From positions 1 through 64,000 of the forward strand of contig NZ_JBHTBR010000007.1 of the NCBI RefSeq assembly GCF_042665075.1: 64,000 bases of DNA. Reading direction: 5' to 3'. The position numbers and the translations under genes are program-made. The first letter of the stretch is position 1; every line of letters starts with the position of its first letter. The notes beneath the pieces are model-generated. The model made no database searches. It was given only the letters and a program-made list of their open reading frames with translations, and was not told where the DNA came from. Positions 53,676-62,105 of the stretch are shown here, piece after piece. The stretch comes from Hirschia litorea. GTDB taxonomy: Bacteria; Pseudomonadota; Alphaproteobacteria; Caulobacterales; Hyphomonadaceae.

Positions 53676-54461
53676 CTAAATAGCTTCGCGGTCTTTTATT
53701 ATATCGAATTTTAATTGTGCAGATGACGTTTTATCGTTGATGCTGGTTTTGGCTTTTTCAAGTGCAGAGAGTAGCTGTGCATTGTTTTCTTCAGGTATCC
53801 AGCCAGATAGTGCAATAGCTGAATGCGTTGGTTGTCCTACATTTATAGCTAAAGTGTGTTGGTTTTGATCCGGTTTAACAAGATATCTAGTGTACCCATT
53901 GGATCGGATTTTGTTGAGTTCTTCCAATAGCTGATTTACCCCGTTTGGGAAATTTGGAATGTCTTTCCCATTATATATTTGAGAGACTTCGGCATCATCT
54001 AAATCAGCCAGAAGAGATAAGCCAATTCCACCGCGTGTTGCTGGGAAGATGCCGACACGCCCTAATGCTTCAGAGGAAGCTATACCGGGAGGGGCGTGAT
54101 AGATGTAACTGACAACATCTTTCCACAAGACACCCATTGCAACAACTAGATTATAACTTCGTAATTCTTCAAGAGCGGGAACTGCGCGACGCACAAGCCC
54201 TGAAGCAAATAACCCTTGCGCTGCCAAAACGTGCATACCTGAACCGGATGTGTATTTCCGATCAGATGTCTGTCGAGCTATTCCTAAATATGCCAGTGTT
54301 TTGAGTAGCCGATTGACACGGGTAGGTTCAAATCCCAAGCGTCTTGAAAGTTCTCGTCCTCCCACTGGGCGATCAGAAGTTGCTAAAGCTTGAAGTGTTG
54401 TTATCCCATCAATTAGACTTTGATTGGGTTGAGCGTTCTTTTTTTTTGTCGGCGTTTTCAT
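53676..54461 (-). CDS. IclR-family transcriptional regulator
   Basis: 261 aa. The N-terminal winged helix SLIDGITTLQALATSDRPVG contains ELSRRLGFEPTRVNRLLKTL. The C-terminal effector domain contains IFPATRGGIGLSLLADL and HTLAINVGQPTHSAIALSGW. IclR proteins commonly govern aromatic or sugar-acid catabolism and respond to pathway intermediates. It is divergent from the keto-deoxy-galactonokinase gene. Candidate binding sites are the palindromes at 54588 and 54609 in the shared promoter, the latter repeated before the GH2 and receptor genes. Confidence 0.88.
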   Translation of the reverse strand: MKTPTKKKNAQPNQSLIDGITTLQALATSDRPVGGRELSRRLGFEPTRVNRLLKTLAYLGIARQTSDRKYTSGSGMHVLAAQGLFASGLVRRAVPALEELRSYNLVVAMGVLWKDVVSYIYHAPPGIASSEALGRVGIFPATRGGIGLSLLADLDDAEVSQIYNGKDIPNFPNGVNQLLEELNKIRSNGYTRYLVKPDQNQHTLAINVGQPTHSAIALSGWIPEENNAQLLSALEKAKTSINDKTSSAQLKFDIIKDREAI

Positions 54462-54587
54462 ATGTGTGGACGATCAAGCTTTTAAGTTATCAGAGCCATC
54501 ATTTAAACTGTGTTCTGTTGAAGTGGCAAGCTGCTAGAAAAAGTGAATTTTGGTGGAATATCACTCTATTACTGTCGCGTAATTGAG

Positions 54588-54601
54588 TAATGTATACATT
54601 A
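54588..54601. promoter_or_regulatory. Perfect palindrome in iclR-dgoK promoter
   Basis: TAATGTATACATTA, 14 bases, fully self-complementary, about 130 bases before the iclR start and 127 before the kinase start. Candidate IclR-type autoregulatory site. Confidence 0.5.
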
Positions 54602-54608
54602 GTTGTCG

Positions 54609-54623
54609 TTGCTATATAAGCAC
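54609..54623 (+). promoter_or_regulatory. TTGCTATATAAGCAC motif
   Basis: Close copy of the motif at 49423-49437, in the iclR-dgoK divergent promoter and eight bases from the perfect palindrome. Confidence 0.45.
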
Positions 54624-54727
54624 CATTTGGTGAGAGAGATTGATTCGTCTCGAACGTCAGATGGTCCGCATTGGCGTCTCTAATATCTCGTCTCCGTTAT
54701 AAGAAATTTACAAGTGAAAGATTGCAA

Positions 54728-55660
54728 ATGACTTCAAAGACATTTGTTGCTGCCAATTGGGCGAGCAATTATTTTCGTGCGTTTCTGGTGAATGAAGATG
54801 CAGCTGTTATTGACCAGCTAAGCCACGATAGAGGGATTATTGGTCTTACCCGCGCTGATATGGAAGACGTGATAGTGCATGCAAACAAGACCCTAAAACC
54901 AACAGCCGGTTTTTATTTGGCAGGCATGGTTGGATCAGACATGGGGTGGGAGAAAGTTCCATATTGTGAGTGTCCATCCACGATCGATAAATTGGCGAGC
55001 AACTCTCTTTCAGCTTCGATAGGAAATGTTGATGTTTCCATACTTCCTGGGCTTTGTGTGACAAACAGTTCCCACGGACCAGATGTGATGCGCGGCGAAG
55101 AGGTTGAGTTATTTGGAGCATTAAATCTGCTTGATGGTTTGAATGAGGGGACTAAATTTATTGTTCTTGCTGGTCGGCATTCAAAGTGGGTGAAACTGGA
55201 AAATGGTAAAATTGTTGATTTCTTAACATCCATGTCTGGTGAATTATTTGACAGCTTGAGAGATAAAGGTCTGCTTTCGGCACTGATGAAAAATCAACCT
55301 CAATTGGATGATGCTTTTTGGGGTGGTTTGTTGTCGACTAAAAAACGACCGGTCGGATTAGGTCGAGAGTTGTTCGGTGTGCGTGCAAAAGTAATGACGG
55401 GTGCTCTGGATAAAGAAAAAACATCTTCATACGCGCATGGTCTTTTTCTTGGGGCAGAAATTATAGATGCCGTCCAACAATTTCCTGAGCTTAATAATCA
55501 GACATTTATCCCAGTCATTGGTAAGCAGGAATATACCGAAGCATATCTGCATGCTATGAGCGGATTTTCGTTGAAAGGCCGTGCAGTTGATGTTGTTGCG
55601 GCTACTGTTAACGGGTTTAGCCTCTATCATTCTACTTTTGTTTCCCTGCCAGCTCCTTGA
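54728..55660 (+). CDS. dgoK: 2-dehydro-3-deoxygalactonokinase-family protein
   Basis: About 310 aa. YLAGMVGSDMGWEKVPYCEC, ILPGLCV, GPDVMRGEEVELFGALNLL and HSKWVKLENGKIVDFLTSMS with GELFDSL are family signatures. It would phosphorylate 2-keto-3-deoxygalactonate in the cytoplasm. The motif normally reading LPGTHSKWV reads LAGRHSKWV, so two residues near the nucleotide site differ. ATG 54728 is the sensible start; the frame extends upstream without a site. No KDPGal aldolase gene lies beside it. It links the sugar-acid operon at 40493-46006 to a galactonate-like route. Confidence 0.87.
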   Translation: MTSKTFVAANWASNYFRAFLVNEDAAVIDQLSHDRGIIGLTRADMEDVIVHANKTLKPTAGFYLAGMVGSDMGWEKVPYCECPSTIDKLASNSLSASIGNVDVSILPGLCVTNSSHGPDVMRGEEVELFGALNLLDGLNEGTKFIVLAGRHSKWVKLENGKIVDFLTSMSGELFDSLRDKGLLSALMKNQPQLDDAFWGGLLSTKKRPVGLGRELFGVRAKVMTGALDKEKTSSYAHGLFLGAEIIDAVQQFPELNNQTFIPVIGKQEYTEAYLHAMSGFSLKGRAVDVVAATVNGFSLYHSTFVSLPAP

Positions 55661-55679
55661 GGGTGCGGCTTTGTGGCGA

Positions 55680-55707
55680 TTACGTGGGCTTCCCCTAGTC
55701 CACGTAA
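55680..55707. terminator. Hairpin between convergent dgoK and sulfotransferase genes
   Basis: TTACGTGG pairs perfectly with CCACGTAA over a 12-base loop, 20 bases after the kinase stop. No T-run follows, so termination is only possible. Confidence 0.45.
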
Positions 55708-55711
55708 GATT

Positions 55712-55836
55712 GAATGGCGGCGGTTGAATTGATGATCGTGGGGGAGTTTTGTAAGTATCGGAAAGTGGTGGTTTCCTGCTACCAATTTAGGAGGCTTTGG
55801 ATAAGTTTGGAATTGGCGGTTTAATCTGAGAATGCC
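55712..55836 (-). repeat. Dispersed repeat copy 2 (IS6-type terminal fragment)
   Basis: It contains AGTATCGGAAAGT, GGTTTCCTGCTACCAA, GGATAAGTTTGGAA and TTAATCTGAGAATGCC. It matches copy 1 (33424) over its whole length and copy 3 (60338) over the right 84 bases. The IS-like end lies ten bases from the sulfotransferase stop. Confidence 0.6.
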
Positions 55837-55846
55837 TTATTAGCTG

Positions 55847-57427
55847 CTAATCTAATTGGATGCCGGCTTCCTTTAAAATGCGCAGTGCGGGTTCTAATTC
55901 CGCTTCGTATTTTTTCCATCGCGCGAGAGCTGATTTGTAAATTGGTTGCCTCACTTGCGCAGAACTTGCTGTTGCAACTGGGGCAGAGTTTTTGTGAAAT
56001 GATGCACAAGCATCTTGCCATTCCAAATCACAAAAATTGACTAACTTTCGCGCGGCTTTAGTCGTGTCAGCGACGATATCTTCATAATAAACTTCTGTGT
56101 ATTTTTCTGAAGGTAGATTTGAGGTGTATTGCGCCATTAGCTTGTCAAACTGGACACAGTATTTTGCGGTATCTTCCAAATTTAAGCTGTAATTATAATA
56201 AGAAAAAGACGTCGCAAATAGTTGTTTGTAATTGCTCAAGACACTGTCGGCTAAGTGTCGTCGCACACAAATAATTTTGGCATTGGGGATGGCTTGCAAA
56301 ATCAGCGGTGCGCAGAAAAAATTCAAAGGCATTTTATCAAGAATTCTTCGCGCATTTGGGACGATTTTGGAAGCGCTTTGCAGGTATTGTTGGCCAACTT
56401 GGCCGAGGTCTAGTCTTTGGGAAGCTAACAAAGTTTCTTCATCAAGAATGTATGGAGATAACGTGCCGGACGCCTTTTTTAGTTTTAAAGCAAAGTCAGT
56501 TAGTTCGCCTGCAGATTCAACGTCTGTATGGCTACTTAATATGCGATCAACAAGTGTCGTGCCGGAACGGGGGAGGCCAATTACGAAAATTGGCGCAGCC
56601 TCAGAGGTATTGCATTTCGAATAAGAAAAATGAAGTGTTTTTTGCGCTGCTTGGAAAAGTGGAATGTCGTTTTGAATGTCGTAAGCTTGCGCCTCAAATT
56701 TTAGCTTTTTAGCTTTTTCCAGCCAATGCATTTGATCTTGGACTTGGCCTAAATCTTCATAAGTTTTAGCTATTGCATGTCCTATATTCAGTCTTTCATC
56801 TGGTCTTTTTAAATTATCGAATTGCGTTTTTAGCTCGGAAAGATAGTTTTTTTCCTTAGTTTGTTTGGTCAAGGAAACCAGTGACGACCAGGCTTTGTGT
56901 GAGGTTGGGTCTATTTCGATAGCGCGTGTATAAGACAGCTCAGCTTCCTTCATATCTCCGACAAATTGTTGAGCTGCTCCCAAATTATACCAATATGCTG
57001 CATTTTTCGGGCTTAAGTCCGTTGCTTGTTTATAGTGTTGAATGGCTTCGGAATGGTATCCGGATCGGCTTAATACGACGCCAATAGTATCTAGAGTCTG
57101 TGCTGAGTTATCGGGACAGTTTGCTGCTGCACGTGCAGCATTAACCGCAAGATCGCGTTGATGTTGGTTGGTGAGTAATCTACCATGCCAAGCATGATAT
57201 CTACCTGTCTTACCTTGGCTAAGCGCAATTGCTTTTTCTACTAATTCGAGTGATTTGTCTAAATTTCCGTGATCGAAGGTAAGTATACTTAACAGGTAAA
57301 ACGGTGCGTGTGCGTTGGGGGATAGCTTGAGTACCTCGATGCAATTTGCATGAGCTGCTTTATAATTTCGCACAGATAATAGTCGCTCTGCCTCAATTAT
57401 TAGCATGTTGGTTTTTTGTTCAACCAT
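55847..57427 (-). CDS. TPR-repeat sulfotransferase
   Basis: About 526 aa. The first 270 residues hold tandem tetratricopeptide repeats (for example NAAYWYNLGAAQQFVGDMKE, then AELSYTRAIEIDPTSHKAWS). After residue about 285 comes PIFVIGLPRSGTTLVDRILS, whose PRSGTTL binds the 5'-phosphosulfate of PAPS. ESAGELTDF and KIICVRRHLADSVLSNYKQL (3'-phosphate site) follow. It should transfer sulfate to a protein or glycan. The ATG at 57427 has AGGAAA upstream; the longer frame is not needed. It is not obviously part of the flanking sugar operons. Confidence 0.88.
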   Translation of the reverse strand: MVEQKTNMLIIEAERLLSVRNYKAAHANCIEVLKLSPNAHAPFYLLSILTFDHGNLDKSLELVEKAIALSQGKTGRYHAWHGRLLTNQHQRDLAVNAARAAANCPDNSAQTLDTIGVVLSRSGYHSEAIQHYKQATDLSPKNAAYWYNLGAAQQFVGDMKEAELSYTRAIEIDPTSHKAWSSLVSLTKQTKEKNYLSELKTQFDNLKRPDERLNIGHAIAKTYEDLGQVQDQMHWLEKAKKLKFEAQAYDIQNDIPLFQAAQKTLHFSYSKCNTSEAAPIFVIGLPRSGTTLVDRILSSHTDVESAGELTDFALKLKKASGTLSPYILDEETLLASQRLDLGQVGQQYLQSASKIVPNARRILDKMPLNFFCAPLILQAIPNAKIICVRRHLADSVLSNYKQLFATSFSYYNYSLNLEDTAKYCVQFDKLMAQYTSNLPSEKYTEVYYEDIVADTTKAARKLVNFCDLEWQDACASFHKNSAPVATASSAQVRQPIYKSALARWKKYEAELEPALRILKEAGIQLD

Positions 57428-57690
57428 AATAGCATATTTCCTGTTTACGAAACACCGTACATCATCATCCAATACGTAAAGATTGAACGATCAAAGTGAT
57501 ACAAAATGATGTATTGCATCTAAATAACGCCCGTTTTGATGCATATAAGTACATTAAATTAGACACTATGATGCCTCTATGTCACGCAATTGAGTTTGAT
57601 CCTTGAGCCGAGATAAAAACTAATAAGGTCTGCTAGTGCTTTAAATCATCAAAGAGTGCAATGGCAAAAATCACGAAAAAAGGTAGCATA

Positions 57691-60150
57691 ATGTCTAAAA
57701 GAAAAATGTTTCTAAAGTCGTCTAGCGCGTTTGCATTGCTTGCTAGTGGATTAGTTCTTAGTCAGCCAGCTGGGGCACAAGAAACTGCTGCTGAAGACGG
57801 TCAATTGGTTTCAGATACAATTATTGTAACAGCTACGCGTCGTAACGAAACGGTTCAGGATGTTCCTTTGAATATTGCAGCTCTAGGTGCAGCTCAAATC
57901 GAGGAGCAGGGCTTAGCCGAGCTGTCTGATGTGTTGGCATACGTACCGGGTATTAACATTGTTGACCGTGGTGGGCGACAAGGTAACCCGATCATTGTAC
58001 GTGGATTGAATGCAGACCCGATTGGTTCTGGAGATGGTAACAATGATGGTGGCGGAACGGTTGCAACCTATCTTGGAGAGATCCCTCTTTTTGTTGATTT
58101 GAAACTAAATGACTTGCAGCGTGTTGAGGTTCTATTGGGGCCTCAAGGAACTTTGTATGGTGCAGGAACGCTTGGTGGAGCAATTCGTTATATTCCAAAT
58201 CGCCCTGACTTTGACGACGAATTTCTATCAGTACGCGCAGATGCGTATCAGTATTCTGAAGCAGATTCACTGAGCCATGATGTTGGCTTTACTTTTAATA
58301 TGCCGATCGCAAGCAATTTCGCTGTGAGAGGATCTTTTGATGTTTCAAACGATTCTGGGTATATGGATGCGCCATTTATTGTGCAGACTATTGGGGTGTC
58401 AAACCCAGATCCTGATTTCTCAGATCCAGCTGACGTTGCCGCTAACCTAAATCCACAAACGGATGTGAACAGTGAAGAGACTATTTCTGGTCGTCTCGCG
58501 GCGCGTTGGCAGCCCGTTGAATGGCTAGATGCCAATCTGACTTATTACTACCAAGAAGCTGATATTGGCGGTCGTAATACATCCGCTGCACGTTCTACTG
58601 TTATTCCGGCGGGCAAATATGATGTTGCCTCCCGTGTTGAAGAGCCAAACACAATTACAAACGAGTTGATTGCCCTTGAGGTAACCGCAGATCTTGGATT
58701 TGCAGAACTTACATCCGCGACAGGTAGATCAAAGTTCGCTGATGATGGTCAGCGCGATCAAACAAACCTCCTGATTTCTCTCGAATACAGCTACGAAACA
58801 TTCCCGACATTCACAGCCTTTACGCACGAAGTTGGTGAAACAGATACATTCAACCAAGAAATCCGTTTGGTCTCTCAAACAGATGGTCCACTTAACTGGA
58901 TTGTTGGTGGTTTCTACAATAAGCAAGATGCTTCTGCACTCTCTGCTGAATTCACGCCAGGGTATGCTCAGTTTGCTGGGTTTGATCGTCCAGATAACCT
59001 TGAGTACTTCTCTCAAAGTCGCGTTGAGCTAGTTGAGTCAGCTTTCTTCGGTGAGATTGGGTACGACCTGACGGATCGTTTGAGTGTGACTGTTGGTGGT
59101 CGCTATTATGACTATGAATTGAAGTCATTCAGCGCGGTCGATTTCCCTCTCTTTGATCCAGATTTTGTGGCTCCATCAATTGATCAAATCGGAAACGCTG
59201 CGACTGAATTAAGCCAAGCTGACGATGGTTTCTTGTACAAATTTAACATTTCATATGACATCAATGATGACATCATGATTTATGGTACAGTCTCTGAAGG
59301 TTACCGCATTGGTGATTCAAACGGTATTGGACAATGTGATGTGTACGATCCTGAAGCTAGCCAAGGTGCTTGTGCGTTAGCACCAGGGCAGCAATTTGGG
59401 CCTAATCCGGATGACGTTGCTTTATTTGATGAGCGTGAATATGGACCAGACCAAACAACAAATTACGAAATAGGGATGAAGTCTGAGTGGCTAGATGGGG
59501 ACTTAACTCTCAATGGAGCTCTATATTTTGTAGAATGGACTGACCCACAGCTATCTTCTGCGACAGTGAATGCAAATATTCCAATTACTATTAATGCTGA
59601 AGGTGCGGAATCATTAGGAACTGAACTTTCAGGTGACTGGCGCGTCACGGATGCTTTCCGGATACGCGGTAGCTATAGTTACACGCAGTCTGAATTAACT
59701 TCTGATGTGCCGTCTCTCATCCGCACAATCACACCCCCAGGGTTTGGCAGTGCTTTTGAAGATGGTAAAGCAGGTGACCGTTTACCTGGATCTCCTGAGC
59801 ATCAATTCTCAGTCTTCGGGTCCTATGGTGTGGAGCTTTCAGGCGGACGCGAGTTAGCATTCAACTTAGGTTATGCATGGCAGAGTGATGTATTGACGCG
59901 TACGGGGGCACGCGGCAGCAGTCTTACGCTCGATAGCTTTGGTGTTGCGAATGCATCTGCCGTTTATGATGCTGGTCCGTGGACGGCAACTTTGTATGTA
60001 AACAACTTATTGGATGAGTATGTTGAGACAGGTGCAGTATCGACTAGCTTATCTAACCAAATTGTACTTGGCTCCAGTGTCAGAAGCTTTGGTACTCACA
60101 TCGCTCCGCCGCGCGCGATCGGTATTCGTTTCAAATGGGATATTGGATAA
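57691..60150 (+). CDS. TonB-dependent receptor (sphingomonad/siderophore-like class)
   Basis: About 819 aa. The signal peptide ends PAGAQ. TonB box DTIIVTATRRNETVQDVPLN; plug AQIEEQGLAELSDVLAYVPG; GPQGTLYGAGTLGGAIRYIP is the classic plug end; the barrel ends AIGIRFKWDIG. It differs from the Caulobacter-type receptors of this window in lacking the EDIGKLPDQ plug pattern. Instead it resembles receptors annotated for siderophores or aromatic compounds in sphingomonads. ATG 57691 lies eight bases after AGG; ATG 57661 is also in frame. It stands alone, divergent from the sulfotransferase. The ligand is unknown. Confidence 0.9.
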   Translation: MSKRKMFLKSSSAFALLASGLVLSQPAGAQETAAEDGQLVSDTIIVTATRRNETVQDVPLNIAALGAAQIEEQGLAELSDVLAYVPGINIVDRGGRQGNPIIVRGLNADPIGSGDGNNDGGGTVATYLGEIPLFVDLKLNDLQRVEVLLGPQGTLYGAGTLGGAIRYIPNRPDFDDEFLSVRADAYQYSEADSLSHDVGFTFNMPIASNFAVRGSFDVSNDSGYMDAPFIVQTIGVSNPDPDFSDPADVAANLNPQTDVNSEETISGRLAARWQPVEWLDANLTYYYQEADIGGRNTSAARSTVIPAGKYDVASRVEEPNTITNELIALEVTADLGFAELTSATGRSKFADDGQRDQTNLLISLEYSYETFPTFTAFTHEVGETDTFNQEIRLVSQTDGPLNWIVGGFYNKQDASALSAEFTPGYAQFAGFDRPDNLEYFSQSRVELVESAFFGEIGYDLTDRLSVTVGGRYYDYELKSFSAVDFPLFDPDFVAPSIDQIGNAATELSQADDGFLYKFNISYDINDDIMIYGTVSEGYRIGDSNGIGQCDVYDPEASQGACALAPGQQFGPNPDDVALFDEREYGPDQTTNYEIGMKSEWLDGDLTLNGALYFVEWTDPQLSSATVNANIPITINAEGAESLGTELSGDWRVTDAFRIRGSYSYTQSELTSDVPSLIRTITPPGFGSAFEDGKAGDRLPGSPEHQFSVFGSYGVELSGGRELAFNLGYAWQSDVLTRTGARGSSLTLDSFGVANASAVYDAGPWTATLYVNNLLDEYVETGAVSTSLSNQIVLGSSVRSFGTHIAPPRAIGIRFKWDIG

Positions 60151-60175
60151 AAGCCGTACAAATTAATCTGATTGA

Positions 60176-60206
60176 AGAGGGCTCCTATGCGGGGCCCTCT
60201 TTTTTT
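60176..60206 (+). terminator. Rho-independent terminator after TonB receptor
   Basis: AGAGGGCTCC pairs with GGGGCCCTCT around a short loop, followed by seven T. Confidence 0.9.
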
Positions 60207-60337
60207 GGGGGGGGCTAGAATTAACTGACTTCTCTTAAACGGAATTAGCGCCAACATTCATGACTAGACACATCTGCATTTCTCAATGAAAGCGCAAAAC
60301 TACAGAGTAAGCTTTAGGAACTCAGGCTAAGTTTCAC

Positions 60338-60421
60338 AGTATCGGAAGATGGATGTTTTCATGTTTCCGGTTTAGCGAAAACTGGCTAAGTTGGAAATGA
60401 GGCGTTTAATCTGACAATGCC
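60338..60421 (-). repeat. Dispersed repeat copy 3 (IS6-type terminal fragment)
   Basis: It runs from AGTATCGGAAGAT through GAAAACTGGCTAAGTTGGAA to ATCTGACAATGCC. The right 45 bases are nearly identical to 62061-62105, the end of the dead IS6-type element. This fixes the repeat as an IS end. Confidence 0.75.
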
Positions 60422-60670
60422 ACACTAACTATTAATCTAAGCGAATTGGTAAGAGATGCTCATCAGTTTGGACAAAATATAAACGCCAATAGTCTTCAAT
60501 CTGCATTGGAAAATATACGTAACAATATAGATAATTTTAGCGGTGACGTTCAAAACAAACACGAAGAGGGAGTTTTTAATTTCATAGACAGCGTAAACAA
60601 TTCCATTTCCCGAGGTTACAATTCGGGTAGTGTAAGTGATTCAGCAAATGGCCGAACACATCTGCAATAA
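60410..60670 (+). pseudogene. C-terminal fragment of an unknown protein cut by an IS6-type end
   Basis: Beyond the IS end the frame reads TINLSELVRDAHQFGQNINA, then NSLQSALENIRNNIDNFSGD and HEEGVFNFIDSVNNSISRGY, stopping at 60670. It has no good start: TTG 60446 is only a nominal one without a ribosome-binding site. The text is hydrophilic and helical, like the tail of a larger protein. The family is not recognised. It lies 42 bases upstream of the ClpP-like lipoprotein gene. Confidence 0.45.
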
Positions 60671-60712
60671 CAAATAATATACAGTAACTTATGCTTAAAA
60701 AGGAAGTGTTCA

Positions 60713-61540
60713 ATGAGACCCGCAGCATATTTAGTAATTTGTATTGCTTTCTTTTTAAGTGGCGCTTGTGGAGTAGCGGACAAATCAACTCAAGACAGCC
60801 AACTGGAAAATCAATTTAACTGCGGTACGCAATTTATAAAAGAGACCTCCACAATAAGACATTGTGGATTGATTGATTATAAATTGTTACAATACTTAAA
60901 GAATGAAAAAGATACTAGAACTCTTCTATTAACCTCTGAAGGGGGACAAATTTTAGATGCAATAAGTTTGTCAAAGTACTTAGATGAATATAAAATAAGA
61001 TTGATAATTGAAGGATATTGTCTTTCTGCATGTGCAACTTTTCTCGTTGCAGGAACTGACTTAGTAACAATACAATCAAATTCCATTCTGGGGTTTCATC
61101 ATTCAACTACTAGTTTAGCGATGAGAGGCACTCAAAATGGCCTTCTAAATGAAGGCCAATTAAAACGAATACATGAAGAATTTGTACAGCCGGAAATATC
61201 CTTTTTCGAAGAAAATAATATTAGTACTGCTTGGCTATTCGAACCAGACCTAAGGACTAAACCTAGTTGCGTGAAACGAAATTTACGGTTCTCAGATGAG
61301 GTTCCTATTATTGATTATAGAGCTCGACATCGTTTTTGGGTACCTTCTATTCCCACCCTTAAAAAACTCAATCCAACGCTTATATTAGAGGGGAATGCAC
61401 AAACTCATGACGCAGTTCAAACAATAGCTAACACACATCTCCTTCTAAAGGGGCAAGCATTATTATATGGCAATCCAGAAAACTTGGAATTCAATCCAGA
61501 CGACATAAATTTGTTATCTCAACTGCCATTTTGCAGTTAA
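60713..61540 (+). CDS. ClpP/crotonase-like periplasmic lipoprotein
   Basis: 275 aa. Signal MRPAAYLVICIAFFLSGAC with lipobox Cys19. The core RTLLLTSEGGQILDAISLSK, then IRLIIEGYCLSACATFLVAG, resembles ClpP-fold proteins: the first loop is the substrate strand and the Ser in LSACAT is the likely nucleophile. SILGFHHST may supply the His. It is clearly AT-richer than its neighbours. It lies between IS6-type ends at 60421 and 61636, so transfer is likely. AAGGAAG precedes the start. Substrate and role are unknown. Confidence 0.65.
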   Translation: MRPAAYLVICIAFFLSGACGVADKSTQDSQLENQFNCGTQFIKETSTIRHCGLIDYKLLQYLKNEKDTRTLLLTSEGGQILDAISLSKYLDEYKIRLIIEGYCLSACATFLVAGTDLVTIQSNSILGFHHSTTSLAMRGTQNGLLNEGQLKRIHEEFVQPEISFFEENNISTAWLFEPDLRTKPSCVKRNLRFSDEVPIIDYRARHRFWVPSIPTLKKLNPTLILEGNAQTHDAVQTIANTHLLLKGQALLYGNPENLEFNPDDINLLSQLPFCS

Positions 61541-61635
61541 TAACTAGGTATTCAAGTGAACTAGAACTGTAAAACGCATCAAATAACGACTATTTTTATC
61601 AGCGAAATGATCCAGAACTTAGTCCTTCCAAGGGT

Positions 61636-62105
61636 GGTGTCAGACAAAAGCTAACTGGTCTCTAATTGGCGGGTTAGGGTGTTTTTTGGCCAGTGAAAAG
61701 CTGTCGCCATTCGTTCAGAACGACGTCACGGTTTCGTTTAAAATTGTATCTTGAGTAGAGGTGTCGCTCCAGATTGAAGGGATTGTGAATTGCCGATTGA
61801 ATGGCTGCGAATTTTTGCAAACTCTTGGTTTGCCGGAAATTATTCATGATCTTTTCTCGTCGTCGAAAAGGTTGATGAGAGTTTTTACATCTGTTGTTTA
61901 GCTATCGTCCCGTGACTTGTTTATCAGAGATTCCAATTTCTTTCATGGCTGCTCCATAAGAACGCAATTGGTCTGTCACTATATGTTTCGGAGGTCCATG
62001 TCGCTTCATTGCTTTGCGTAAAAACTTCAATGCTGCTCGTTTGTTACGGCGTTTGGTAACGAAAACTGGCTAAGTTGGAAATGAACAGTTTAATCTGACA
62101 ATACC
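61636..62105 (-). mobile_element. Dead, internally deleted IS6-type element
   Basis: About 470 bases between the ends GGTGTCAGACAAAAGCTAAC (left) and, on the opposite strand, GGTATTGTCAGATTAAACTG (right). The transposase begins abruptly next to the right end, so roughly the first half of the gene has been deleted. Confidence 0.75.
61674..62060 (-). pseudogene. IS6-family transposase, truncated and inactivated
   Basis: The leftward frame reads TKRRNKRAALKFLRKAMKRH, then VTDQLRSYGAAMKEIG, a TAG stop, NNRCKNSHQPFRRREK and FNLERHLYSRYNFKRNRDVV. The conserved GRWLNNRAENSH block has Trp changed to a stop and the catalytic Glu to Lys. About 110 N-terminal residues, including the helix-turn-helix and first Asp, are gone. 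It is not functional. Confidence 0.85.

Noticed and set aside
60446..60670. A complete small gene starting at TTG 60446
   Set aside because: No ribosome-binding site, and the frame continues upstream to the IS end. It reads better as a truncated tail.
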